The position numbers and the translations under genes are program-made. Below the pieces are notes generated by a model. It saw nothing but the letters and a program-made list of their open reading frames with translations. It searched no databases and was not told the DNA's origin. Source: Faucicola sp902506215 (GTDB taxonomy: Bacteria > Pseudomonadota > Gammaproteobacteria > Pseudomonadales > Moraxellaceae). From it: a stretch of 64,000 nucleotides of DNA. Positions 8,508 to 16,463 of this stretch are shown in pieces (within the stretch, counting starts at the first letter, position 1; the number at the start of each line of letters is the position of its first letter). The stretch lies in contig CP069437.1 of the NCBI GenBank assembly GCA_016888885.1, positions 806,001-870,000 on the forward strand. The letters run 5' to 3'.

Positions 8508-9746
8508 TTATTTGGTCGTCGCTTGTTGGCGTTTTTTCACTTCCAGTTTGGCAATCATGCCTTTATGCACTTCATCAGGTCCATCGGCAAGGCGTAGGCT
8601 GCGGGCTTGGTTAAAGAACATCGGCAACAGCGTATCTTGGCTCACACCCATCCCCCCATGCAGCTGGATCGCCATATCGACGACTTCTTGTAATACCGTT
8701 GGGGCGACCACTTTAATCGCTGAGATTTCGGTTAACGCCGCTTTGGTGCCAAGTTTATCCATTTTATAGGCAGCATACAGGGTTAACAGACGCGCTTGGT
8801 CAATTTTGACACGGGCGTCAGCGATACGTTCACGGTTGCCCCCTAAATCAAGCAGCGGTTTGCCAAATGCGCTACGGCTTAGACCCCGATCGATGGCAAG
8901 CTCCAGCGATTTTTCTGCAGCGCCAATACAACGCATACAGTGGTGAATGCGACCCGGTCCTAAGCGCCCTTGTGCAATCGCAAATCCCTCGCCTGCCCCG
9001 CCGATGACATTGCTAAGCGGTACACGCACGTTGTCAAAAAGCATTTCGCCATGTCCATGCGGTGCATCATAATCATTAAATACTTTGAGCATACGTTCAA
9101 TCTTGACGCCTTTGGCATCTATAGGTACCAGTACCATGGTGTGCTGATGGTGGCGATCTTTGTTCTCGTCTGGGGTGTGTGCCATAAAAATAATGAGTTT
9201 AGCGTTTGGATCGCCCAAACCTGATGACCACCATTTGCGACCGTTGAGCACAATTTCATCGCCTTCGACAATCGCCGTGGCTTGCATATTGGTGGCATCA
9301 CTACTGGCCACTGCAGGCTCTGTCATGCCAAACACAGAGCGAATCTCGCCTGCCAATAACGGCGTTAACCATTGCTGTTTTTGGGCGTCGTTACCGTAGC
9401 GCCAAATTAATTCCATATTGCCACTATCTGGCGCATTACAGTTGAACACATGTGGGGCAATCAGGCTTCTGCCAGACAACTCAGCAATATGGGCGTATTC
9501 TTGCACGCTTAATCCTTGACCCAGTTGCTCGTCTGGCAAAAACATATTCCAGAGATTTTGCGCACGGGCTTTGGTTTTTAATTCTTCAAGTTTGGCAGGC
9601 CATTGCCAAGTCGTCCAATCGCCTGTGGGATTAAGCTTATGCGCCGCTTGCCAAAATTCTGCTTCAATCGGTTCGATTTCGGTTTCAATAAATGCTTTGG
9701 TACGGGCGATGTAATCTTTTGCTTTATCGCTAAGTTGGAATTCCAT
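8508..9746 (-). CDS. Acyl-CoA dehydrogenase (ACAD10/11-like)
   Basis: A 412-residue flavoprotein of the acyl-CoA dehydrogenase fold with three domains: N-terminal helical, middle beta (FGMTEPAVASSDATNM and NGRKWWSSGLGDP, FAD contacts) and C-terminal helical (GRIHHCMRCIGAAEKSL, QLHGGMGVS). The early motif DEQLGQGLSVQEYAHIAELSG is characteristic of ACAD10/11-type enzymes, which dehydrate or dehydrogenate 4-hydroxyacyl-CoA after phosphorylation. The ATG at 9746 has AAGGACA upstream; a start at 9779 would run through that site. It is the first gene of the minus-strand cluster, divergent from a LysR regulator. Confidence 0.88.
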   Translation of the reverse strand: MEFQLSDKAKDYIARTKAFIETEIEPIEAEFWQAAHKLNPTGDWTTWQWPAKLEELKTKARAQNLWNMFLPDEQLGQGLSVQEYAHIAELSGRSLIAPHVFNCNAPDSGNMELIWRYGNDAQKQQWLTPLLAGEIRSVFGMTEPAVASSDATNMQATAIVEGDEIVLNGRKWWSSGLGDPNAKLIIFMAHTPDENKDRHHQHTMVLVPIDAKGVKIERMLKVFNDYDAPHGHGEMLFDNVRVPLSNVIGGAGEGFAIAQGRLGPGRIHHCMRCIGAAEKSLELAIDRGLSRSAFGKPLLDLGGNRERIADARVKIDQARLLTLYAAYKMDKLGTKAALTEISAIKVVAPTVLQEVVDMAIQLHGGMGVSQDTLLPMFFNQARSLRLADGPDEVHKGMIAKLEVKKRQQATTK

Positions 9747-9805
9747 TGGGCATTGTCCTTTTTTGGCTAAAACAATCATTGAATCAGCTTAACGGATTTA
9801 TTATC

Positions 9806-9852
9806 ATGAATAAAATGATTTTAATTAGTAGAATACTATGAATAAAATTCAT
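9806..9852. promoter_or_regulatory. LysR-type operator pair in the divergent promoter region
   Basis: A perfect palindrome ATGAAT-AAA-ATTCAT lies at 9838-9852 and fits both T-N11-A and TGAA-N5-TTCA. A second, half-conserved copy (ATGAATAAAATGATT) begins at 9806, exactly 32 bases (three helical turns) away. This is the layout expected of recognition and activation sites for a LysR protein controlling the divergent acyl-CoA dehydrogenase operon and itself. The identical 15-mer recurs upstream of mesX. Confidence 0.55.
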
Positions 9853-9918
9853 ACCATTGAAAGGTCTTAGCCAAATTATTGAGCAAATAACCACCATCTA
9901 CTTATAGGTATCGCCCAG

Positions 9919-10866
9919 ATGTTGCATAAAAGCCCATTAAAGCAGCTTGATTTAAATCTACTTAGGCTATTTATTTATATTTTTGAGCTTAAAAATCTTA
10001 CCCATACCGCAGAAGCCTTACATTTGAGCCAATCGGCGATTAGCCATGCGTTAGGTCGGTTACGTCAAGCCCTCGGGGACGAACTTTTTTATCGGGAAAA
10101 AGGTGAGCTGCACCCCACCCTGTATGCCAAACGGCTTTATCCCACCGTCAAACAAAGCTTTGAAAATCTTGAACAAATATTTCAGACTAACCATTTATTA
10201 AGCGACAGCAAACTTGGCGAGATGGCGCAGCAGAGCTTTGCTAAGTTGACGATTGCCATGCACGATGAAATTGAATTGATTGTGTTTAACAAATTGGTCA
10301 GCCAAATTCATCAAGTCCTGCCCAATTGCCAAATCACCAGTAGCCGGCTCAATCGCTCAGCGCTTGCGCATGAACTAAAAGTTGGACAGCTGGATTTTGC
10401 CATTGATGTGGCGCGGGTGGTGGATAGTGAGATTGTGCATCAACCCTTGTTGCGAGATGAGTTTGTGCTGGTGCTGTATGCGCCAAATTTTGCCGCTGAA
10501 TTGGCGAATGAACCGACTCTCACCCAAGCCCAGTATTTTGCCAGTCAACATATTACGGTGTCATCACGGCGGCTAGGTTTGTCGATTGAAGATAGTTTAT
10601 TGTCCAAAGCAGGTTGGCAGCGGCAGAGTAAAATCCGTTGCCAACATTATGCCACTGCTTTTCAATTGCTAAAACAAGACAAGCTATTGCTCACCTTGCC
10701 GCGCCAATTAGCCACCACATTTTTGCCACCCGCTCAAGGCTGGCAGATTTTGGATTTGCCGATTGAGTTGACTCATATCGAGTTACACGGCTATTGGCAC
10801 CAACAACAACAGGTTGACCCGCTGTATGGGTGGCTAAGACAGCAGATTTTTAGTGCGTTTCATTAG
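9919..10866 (+). CDS. LysR family transcriptional regulator
   Basis: A 315-residue LysR protein. Its N-terminal winged HTH (LNLLRLFIYIFELKNLTHTAEALHLSQSAISHALGRLRQ region, residues ~10-60) is canonical. A type 2 periplasmic-binding-like effector domain follows, with YRYY-type recognition replaced by weaker matches. The ATG at 9919 gives a normal family start, although the ribosome site is weak. It diverges from the acyl-CoA dehydrogenase operon across a 172-base gap holding two LysR-like boxes, so it probably controls that operon. The effector is unknown; a CoA ester or the free hydroxy acid would be usual. Confidence 0.88.
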   Translation: MLHKSPLKQLDLNLLRLFIYIFELKNLTHTAEALHLSQSAISHALGRLRQALGDELFYREKGELHPTLYAKRLYPTVKQSFENLEQIFQTNHLLSDSKLGEMAQQSFAKLTIAMHDEIELIVFNKLVSQIHQVLPNCQITSSRLNRSALAHELKVGQLDFAIDVARVVDSEIVHQPLLRDEFVLVLYAPNFAAELANEPTLTQAQYFASQHITVSSRRLGLSIEDSLLSKAGWQRQSKIRCQHYATAFQLLKQDKLLLTLPRQLATTFLPPAQGWQILDLPIELTHIELHGYWHQQQQVDPLYGWLRQQIFSAFH

Positions 10867-10927
10867 CTCGTTTCATTAGCTTGTTGCGCTTATTGATTAT
10901 TTATAGGGTACTGAGTATTTATTCAGA

Positions 10928-11545
10928 TTATTCAGACAATAGCTGCTCAATACGGCCAGCGTGACGCTCTTGCTGTTTAGCCAGTGTCAAACGATTGGCG
11001 ATGATGATTGATTTTAACTCCGCTAATGCCACGTCGAAATTGTCATTAATCACCACATAATCAAAATTCACGTATTGCGACATTTCATTGACCGAACCAG
11101 CAAGACGTCTTTCAATCACTTCTTGACTGTCTTGCCCGCGATTGGAAAGCCGCTGGCGCAGCGATTGGCGGTCGGGCGGTAGGATAAAAATGGTCGTGGC
11201 ATCGGGACGCAATTTTTGCACTTGCAGCGCGCCCTGCCAGTCGATTTCTAAGATGACATCTAAGCCATTGCTCAGCATAAATTCTACTGTGGACTGGGCG
11301 GTACCATAGTAGTTTTCAAACACTTCAGCATGCTCCAAAAATTCACCTTTTTTAATCATATCAGCAAATATCTCGCGGCTGACAAAATGATAATGCTGCC
11401 CATCAATCTCACCAGGACGTGGCTTGCGAGTCGAATGCGAGATACTAACCGCCAAGTCATTGGTCGTTGCAATCAGCTGTTTGACCAGCGATGTTTTGCC
11501 AGTACCGCTTGCTGCGGTGATGATAAATAAAGAACCTCTAACCAT
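10928..11545 (-). CDS. gmk: Guanylate kinase
   Basis: A 205-residue cytosolic enzyme that phosphorylates GMP to GDP with ATP. The P-loop AASGTGKT is at 11-18, SHSTRKPRPGEIDGQHYHF is the GMP-binding region, and the lid RLSNRGQDSQEVIERRL holds the catalytic arginines. The ATG at 11545 has GGAG upstream; a start at 11578 would add 11 residues before the conserved N-terminus. In many relatives gmk is followed by rpoZ, which is absent here. The LysR gene converges on it from the other side. Confidence 0.96.
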   Translation of the reverse strand: MVRGSLFIITAASGTGKTSLVKQLIATTNDLAVSISHSTRKPRPGEIDGQHYHFVSREIFADMIKKGEFLEHAEVFENYYGTAQSTVEFMLSNGLDVILEIDWQGALQVQKLRPDATTIFILPPDRQSLRQRLSNRGQDSQEVIERRLAGSVNEMSQYVNFDYVVINDNFDVALAELKSIIIANRLTLAKQQERHAGRIEQLLSE

Positions 11546-11562
11546 AACTACTCCATTGATTT

Positions 11563-12018
11563 TTATTTTGGTTCGCAAGTTTGCTCATAAATCAGTTTGT
11601 CCGTTTCATTATTTTGGTCAAGTGGACGAGATATTGACGCATAAGTACCAGATGGAATCGTTACTGTAATATTTGTATGTTTATAAGTGCCCATTAATTG
11701 TGGATTTTCATTCGTGATATAACTATCCTCACCATTACAAGAAATAAGATAATCTTCTGTTAGCCAGACTTTTGAATAATCGTCGAAATTAACACTAGGA
11801 TAATCTTTCTTGTCTTCTTCATCCACTGATTCCGTTTGCGTAGTTATTAAATAAAATGGTGCATTGGGTGATTGATCTATTTTCTTATCAAAATCAACGT
11901 ACATTAAATATTTAGCATTTGGGTCATTTTTATTAATTGGGATAAGCTTTGCATCCGCATAACTGGTTCCAATCAATATCAAAAATACAGTATATATTAA
12001 TTTTTTTAAATTTCTCAT
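11563..12018 (-). CDS. Hypothetical secreted protein
   Basis: A 151-residue protein with a clear Sec signal peptide: MRNLKK basic start, hydrophobic YTVFLILIGTSY core and ADA-K as likely cleavage site. The mature part is acidic, with two cysteines (one in YLISCNGED, one near the C-terminus) that could form a disulfide. The shape (a short mature domain, a VWLTEDYLISC strand, a C-terminal Cys) is loosely like small surface-adhesin-E-type proteins, but I do not claim that family. The gene is more AT-rich than gmk and ispH on either side, suggesting transfer. It ends 17 bases before gmk on the same strand. Confidence 0.7.
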   Translation of the reverse strand: MRNLKKLIYTVFLILIGTSYADAKLIPINKNDPNAKYLMYVDFDKKIDQSPNAPFYLITTQTESVDEEDKKDYPSVNFDDYSKVWLTEDYLISCNGEDSYITNENPQLMGTYKHTNITVTIPSGTYASISRPLDQNNETDKLIYEQTCEPK

Positions 12019-12151
12019 TAAAGCATCTCTCGGGTTTTTGATTATTCTAACAGGCTCAAAGATAATAATCGTGAATTTTTTGAAAAATCCGCAATCGTAA
12101 CGATATACCTGTTAAAATGCCCAAAAATAGCTTGAAAATAAAAGGTCAAAC

Positions 12152-13120
12152 ATGAAAATTTTACTCGCCAATCCCCGTGGTTTTTGTGCTGGGGTCGATA
12201 GAGCCATCGAAATCGTCAATGTCTGCCTTGAGCGCTTTGAACCGCCTATTTATGTGCGCCATGAAGTGGTACACAACAAGTTTGTGGTGGAAGACCTTGC
12301 CAATCGCGGTGCGGTATTTGTCGAAGAGTTGGATGAAGTGCCGGATGGGGCGATTGTGATTTTTTCAGCGCATGGCGTCTCCAAAGCCGTGGAAGATGAA
12401 GCCGAACGCCGTGATTTGACGGTGTTTGATGCCACTTGCCCACTGGTTACCAAAGTCCATATCGAAGTCAATAAATTTGCCAAAACAGGCGTAGATGCGG
12501 TGTTGATTGGTCATGCCGGTCATCCAGAAGTAGAAGGCACGATGGGGCGCTTCGATCCACAATACGGTGGCCGTATTCACTTAATTGAAGATGTGATGGA
12601 TGTTGCCAACCTTGACCTACCGACTGATACTGATTTGGCATTTGTCACCCAAACCACCCTATCGATGGATGACACCGCAGAAGTCATTGATGCGCTAAAA
12701 AATAAATTCCCCAAAATCCATGCGCCGCGTAAAGATGATATTTGTTATGCCACCCAAAACCGTCAAGATGCGGTCAAGGAGCTTGCAGCGCGTTGTCAAG
12801 TGGTGTTAGTGGTGGGCTCACCCAACTCATCCAACTCTAATCGCTTGCGTGAACTCGCGGAGCGCTTGGGCGCCAAAGCGCATTTGATTGATAATGCCGG
12901 CGAAATGCAAAAAGACTGGTTTGCAGGCGTGGATACGGTAGGTGTGACTGCGGGTGCGTCCGCGCCTGAAGTATTGATTCAAGAAGTATTAGATACCTTA
13001 CAATCTTGGGGCGGCGAAAAACCTGAAGAATTATCAGGTATTTTGGAAAACGTGACCTTTAGCTTGCCCAAAGCGTTACGCTCACCCCAACTGTCTAATC
13101 CTAGTGAATCCAAGATTTAA
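12152..13120 (+). CDS. ispH: 4-hydroxy-3-methylbut-2-enyl diphosphate reductase
   Basis: A 322-residue iron-sulfur enzyme that performs the last MEP-pathway step, reducing HMBPP to IPP and DMAPP. The three cluster cysteines are Cys12 (PRGFCAGVDRA), Cys96 (FDATCPLVT) and Cys198 (DDICYATQNRQ). Substrate residues His41, His74, His124 and Glu126 (GHPEVEG) and the SxN motif (NSSNSNRL) are all present. The length is typical. It is transcribed alone, with its own terminator at 13151-13182. Confidence 0.97.
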   Translation: MKILLANPRGFCAGVDRAIEIVNVCLERFEPPIYVRHEVVHNKFVVEDLANRGAVFVEELDEVPDGAIVIFSAHGVSKAVEDEAERRDLTVFDATCPLVTKVHIEVNKFAKTGVDAVLIGHAGHPEVEGTMGRFDPQYGGRIHLIEDVMDVANLDLPTDTDLAFVTQTTLSMDDTAEVIDALKNKFPKIHAPRKDDICYATQNRQDAVKELAARCQVVLVVGSPNSSNSNRLRELAERLGAKAHLIDNAGEMQKDWFAGVDTVGVTAGASAPEVLIQEVLDTLQSWGGEKPEELSGILENVTFSLPKALRSPQLSNPSESKI

Positions 13121-13150
13121 AAGAGATATAGTATCGGGTAGATGGCAAGT

Positions 13151-13182
13151 AAAGCCGAGTATAAGTATGCTCGGCTTTTTAT
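13151..13182 (+). terminator. Rho-independent terminator after ispH
   Basis: AAAGCCGAG / CTCGGCTTT stem with a ten-base loop and a T-run. Confidence 0.88.
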
Positions 13183-13257
13183 TGGTCATTTAATTATTGA
13201 ATATTTAAACCATGCTTGCATCATTTTTTCATTATTTAAAAAATTGTGCCGCTTTTG

Positions 13258-13286
13258 CTTGAAATAGTTTTGCATTCACCCTAACT
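13258..13286 (+). promoter_or_regulatory. Candidate sigma-32 heat-shock promoter of htpG
   Basis: CTTGAA at 13258-13263 matches the sigma-32 -35 core exactly. After 15 bases CCCTAACT (13279-13286) resembles the CCCCATnT -10. It lies about 65 bases ahead of the htpG start, and htpG is a classic sigma-32 target. Confidence 0.5.
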
Positions 13287-13349
13287 ATAACAACGAACCA
13301 TCATAAATTGGGTTAATTATTTTTATTCTTATTTTAGGAGTTACTTACT

Positions 13350-15317
13350 ATGGCAGATTCAAACAAACCTGAGCCAAAAAAACATAGCTTTGAAGCTGAA
13401 GTCGCGCAACTATTACATCTAGTCACCCACTCGCTTTATTCAAATTCGGATATCTTTGTGCGTGAGCTAGTGTCAAATGCGTCTGATGCCTGTGACAAGT
13501 TGCGTTTTGAAGCCAATCAAAACGACGCACTGTATGAAGGTGACAGTGAACTACGCATTCGCATCGATATTGATAAAGATGCCAAAACCATCAGTTTTAT
13601 TGACAATGGTATCGGTATGAATGAAGCCGATGCGATAGAACATTTGGGTACTATTGCCAAATCAGGCACCAAAGCTTTCTTAGAAAAATTATCCGATGCA
13701 CAAAAACAAGACGGTAATTTGATTGGTCAATTTGGGGTGGGTTTTTATTCAGGTTTTATCGTAGCGGACACCATCACGGTGGAATCGCGTAAAGCAGGTG
13801 AGCCTGCCAGCCAAGGCGTACGCTGGGTTTCAGACGGTACCGGTGAATTCACCACCGAAACCATCGAAAAGCCTACCCGTGGCACGACAGTGATTTTACA
13901 TATCACCGACGAACACAGCGAATACCTTGACCGCCACAAAATTAAATCTTTAGTCAATAAATACTCTGACCATATCAGCTTGCCAATCCAAATGCGCAAA
14001 GAAGTTTGGCAAGAAGAAGAACTCACTGACGCGCAAAAAACTGCTAATTCAGAAGCAGGCGAAACTACCAAAGGTGAGATGCCCCAAGGTCAAATGATAA
14101 CCACCGATGAATGGGAAACCATCAACCAAGCCAATGCCCTATGGACGCGCTCACCTTCAGAAATTACAGACGAAGAGTATAAGGAATTTTATAAAAATCT
14201 TACCTATGACTATGATGAGCCGCTAACTTGGACGCACAACCGTGTCGAAGGACGTCTACAATATACCCAGCTGCTATATATCCCTAAAAAAGCGCCGTTT
14301 GACCTGTACCAACGTGAGCAAAAACACGGTCTAAAACTGTACGTCAAACGTGTATTTATCATGGATGATGCCGAGCAGTTATTGCCGATGTATCTGCGTT
14401 TTGTCAAAGGTGTGATTGATACCGCTGATTTACCGCTCAATGTCAGCCGTGAAATCCTGCAAGAGTCTCGCGATGTCAAATCTATCCGCGATGGTAACGC
14501 CCGCCGTATATTGACCGTGCTAGCTAGCTTAGCCAATAGCGATGAAGCCGAAAAGCAAGAAAAATACAAACAGTTTTATGCTGAATTTGGCAACGTCTTA
14601 AAAGAAGGCTTGGGTGAAGACCAAAGCAATAGGGATAAAATTGCCAAATTATTGCGCTATGCCACTACCACTGATGACAATGTGGTCACCAGCTTTGACG
14701 ACTATAAAGGCCGTATGAAAGACGGTCAAAAGGCGATTTATTATCTAACAGCTGAAAACCTTGCCGCCGCCAAAGCCAGTCCGCAACTTGAAGTGTTCAA
14801 GAAAAAAGGCATTGAAGTCATCTTGATGACCAACCCCGTTGATGAATGGGCAATGAACTTTATGTTTGAGTATGATGGCACACCGCTACAAAACATCGCC
14901 AAAGGCGCGGTAGACTTGGGTGATTTGACCGATGAAGCCGAAAAGGAAGAAGCCAAAAAAGCGGAAGAAACCTTCAAGCCTGTGGTAGAAAAGCTCAAAG
15001 GCGTGTTGGGTAGCCGGGCTAAAGATGTGCGCGTATCAAATCGTTTGGTGGATAGCCCTGCTCTGCTCGTTACCGCTGATGGTGAACTATCACCACAGAT
15101 GATGCAAATGCTCAAACAAATGGGTCAGCCTGTGCCAGAGAGCAAACCAATTTTGGAAGTCAACCCGAACCATCCGCTCATTCAAAAATTGGAAAGCGCA
15201 GAGCAGTTCGATGACCTTGCGCAAGTGATTTTTGACCAGGCATTACTTGCCGAAGGCGGTCAGCTTGAAGACCCAGCCGCTTATCTAAAACGTGTCAATG
15301 CGTTGTTGATGAAATGA
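13350..15317 (+). CDS. htpG: Chaperone HtpG (Hsp90)
   Basis: A 655-residue cytosolic Hsp90 chaperone. The N-terminal GHKL ATPase shows ELVSNASDACDKLR, DNGIGM and GQFGVGFYSGF. The middle domain carries the catalytic-arginine region, and a C-terminal dimerisation domain follows. The charged linker is short, as in bacteria. AGGAG precedes the ATG at 13350. A heat-shock-type promoter upstream and a strong terminator downstream mark it as a single-gene unit. Confidence 0.97.
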   Translation: MADSNKPEPKKHSFEAEVAQLLHLVTHSLYSNSDIFVRELVSNASDACDKLRFEANQNDALYEGDSELRIRIDIDKDAKTISFIDNGIGMNEADAIEHLGTIAKSGTKAFLEKLSDAQKQDGNLIGQFGVGFYSGFIVADTITVESRKAGEPASQGVRWVSDGTGEFTTETIEKPTRGTTVILHITDEHSEYLDRHKIKSLVNKYSDHISLPIQMRKEVWQEEELTDAQKTANSEAGETTKGEMPQGQMITTDEWETINQANALWTRSPSEITDEEYKEFYKNLTYDYDEPLTWTHNRVEGRLQYTQLLYIPKKAPFDLYQREQKHGLKLYVKRVFIMDDAEQLLPMYLRFVKGVIDTADLPLNVSREILQESRDVKSIRDGNARRILTVLASLANSDEAEKQEKYKQFYAEFGNVLKEGLGEDQSNRDKIAKLLRYATTTDDNVVTSFDDYKGRMKDGQKAIYYLTAENLAAAKASPQLEVFKKKGIEVILMTNPVDEWAMNFMFEYDGTPLQNIAKGAVDLGDLTDEAEKEEAKKAEETFKPVVEKLKGVLGSRAKDVRVSNRLVDSPALLVTADGELSPQMMQMLKQMGQPVPESKPILEVNPNHPLIQKLESAEQFDDLAQVIFDQALLAEGGQLEDPAAYLKRVNALLMK

Positions 15318-15333
15318 TTTTTGCAGACTTTTT

Positions 15334-15368
15334 AATAAAAAAGGACGTAATACAACGTCCTTTTTTAT
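15334..15368. terminator. Bidirectional terminator between htpG and the oxidoreductase gene
   Basis: AATAAAAAAGGACGT / ACGTCCTTTTTTATT perfect 15-base stem with a short loop. It has A- and T-runs on both sides and serves the two convergent genes. Confidence 0.88.
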
Positions 15369-15380
15369 TAATTAACGAAT

Positions 15381-15929
15381 TTACGAATCATTAAATTTGC
15401 TAAGATATAGTGATAATTTTTTTGCATATATTTCTGCTTTCTCTCTAACTTTCTCTGGTGTAAAAAGTACGGGTGATGTGCCGTGAAAATACATTGGGTC
15501 AATATATTTCATCTTGGTATAATAGGCTGTTTGTTCCAAATTTTTACAAAATTCTAGGACTCTAAAGTGAGCCTCTCCATCTGCTCGATAATCTTCTTCA
15601 GATGCTCCAACGGTGATACTTGGAATAAAATATTTGTCTTTTAATCGATAGCTATTATTTCCATAGGCAAAACCATAAGTTAGCACACAATCGAAATATT
15701 GTTTTAAAATTGCAGGCATATTGTACCAATATAATGGATATTGAAAAATAATAGTATGATGTTTTAATAAAGCTTGTTGCTCTGCTTCAATATCTATTTG
15801 ATAATTAGGGTAGCGTTCAGAAAGATTGCGTATTTCAAAGTCTGGTTGGTGTTTGCTTATATAGTCAATAATTGCTTTATTTGCAACAGATTGGTTATAG
15901 TTTGGGTGGGCTAAAATAATAAGAGCCAT
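15381..15929 (-). CDS. NAD(P)H-dependent oxidoreductase, flavodoxin fold
   Basis: A 182-residue protein of the KefF/YwrO/MdaB-like NAD(P)H:quinone oxidoreductase family. It begins with the flavin strand ALIILAHPN and has the FMN-contact segment IIFQYPLYWYNMPAILKQYFDCVLTYGFAYG. Such enzymes reduce quinones or electrophiles by two electrons in the cytosol. AAGGA lies ahead of the ATG. It diverges from an HxlR regulator across about 90 bases. Both are clearly AT-richer than their neighbours, which suggests joint horizontal acquisition of a regulator-enzyme detoxification module. Confidence 0.85.
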   Translation of the reverse strand: MALIILAHPNYNQSVANKAIIDYISKHQPDFEIRNLSERYPNYQIDIEAEQQALLKHHTIIFQYPLYWYNMPAILKQYFDCVLTYGFAYGNNSYRLKDKYFIPSITVGASEEDYRADGEAHFRVLEFCKNLEQTAYYTKMKYIDPMYFHGTSPVLFTPEKVREKAEIYAKKLSLYLSKFNDS

Positions 15930-16022
15930 CTCACTTTTCCTTAGTTGTGTTGAGTGAGAGCCTATTTTAGGGGTTTCATAGATTAGCTATCAATAACTAT
16001 GCTTTTACATAGGTGGTAAATA

Positions 16023-16463
16023 ATGAGAATAGAATGTCTTGGCGATGTCATAGAATACAAAAATAAAACCTATCCATGTTCGATTAGTTTAGCGATGAAT
16101 TTGGTAGGTGGAAAATGGAAAATTCTTATTCTATATCATATAAATAATGGCATAACTAGATTTGGACAATTATATAAATGTCTTGTGACTATCACAGAAG
16201 CCACATTAAGTCACGAACTCAAACAACTTGAAAAAGAAGGTCTGATAAAAAAGCAGCTTTTTGGTACAAAACCGCCTTTAGTTAGCGACTATACTTTAAC
16301 GGAGTTTGGGAAATCTTTTTTGCCAATTTTGAATGCTATTATGGCGTGGGGTAACCAAATAGCATTAGAGAAAGGAAAATTTATTAGCTATGAAAAAAGT
16401 GTAAGTCCAAAAATTATCAGCGTTCCGCCACCATACACTGTTTTGGGATTTGCTTACGATTGA
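16023..16463 (+). CDS. HxlR family transcriptional regulator
   Basis: A 146-residue winged-helix regulator of the HxlR/YodB/HypR family. SLAMNLVGGKWKILILYHI opens the domain and TEATLSHELKQLEKEGLI is the recognition region. Cys19 (TYPCSIS) occupies the place of the redox-sensing N-terminal cysteine of HypR/YodB. A loose inverted repeat CATAG-N15-CTATG (15977-16001) lies in the divergent promoter region as a possible operator. It probably represses or activates the adjacent oxidoreductase in response to quinones or hypochlorite; this is inferred from family precedent. Its last 47 bases overlap the convergent DUF2628 gene. Confidence 0.86.
   Translation: MRIECLGDVIEYKNKTYPCSISLAMNLVGGKWKILILYHINNGITRFGQLYKCLVTITEATLSHELKQLEKEGLIKKQLFGTKPPLVSDYTLTEFGKSFLPILNAIMAWGNQIALEKGKFISYEKSVSPKIISVPPPYTVLGFAYD

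Noticed and set aside
9919..10866. Calling the LysR gene metR because of the TGAA-N5-TTCA site
   Set aside because: The protein body does not resemble MetR beyond the general LysR HTH, and its neighbour is an acyl-CoA dehydrogenase.
10858..10883. Repeated TTTCATTAGCT around the LysR stop codon
   Set aside because: Two copies of a 13-base AT-rich unit spanning a stop codon look like slippage; no function suggested.
15977..16001. Inverted repeat CATAG-N15-CTATG as a firm HxlR operator
   Set aside because: Only five bases per arm in AT-rich DNA; kept as a remark under the regulator, not as a feature.
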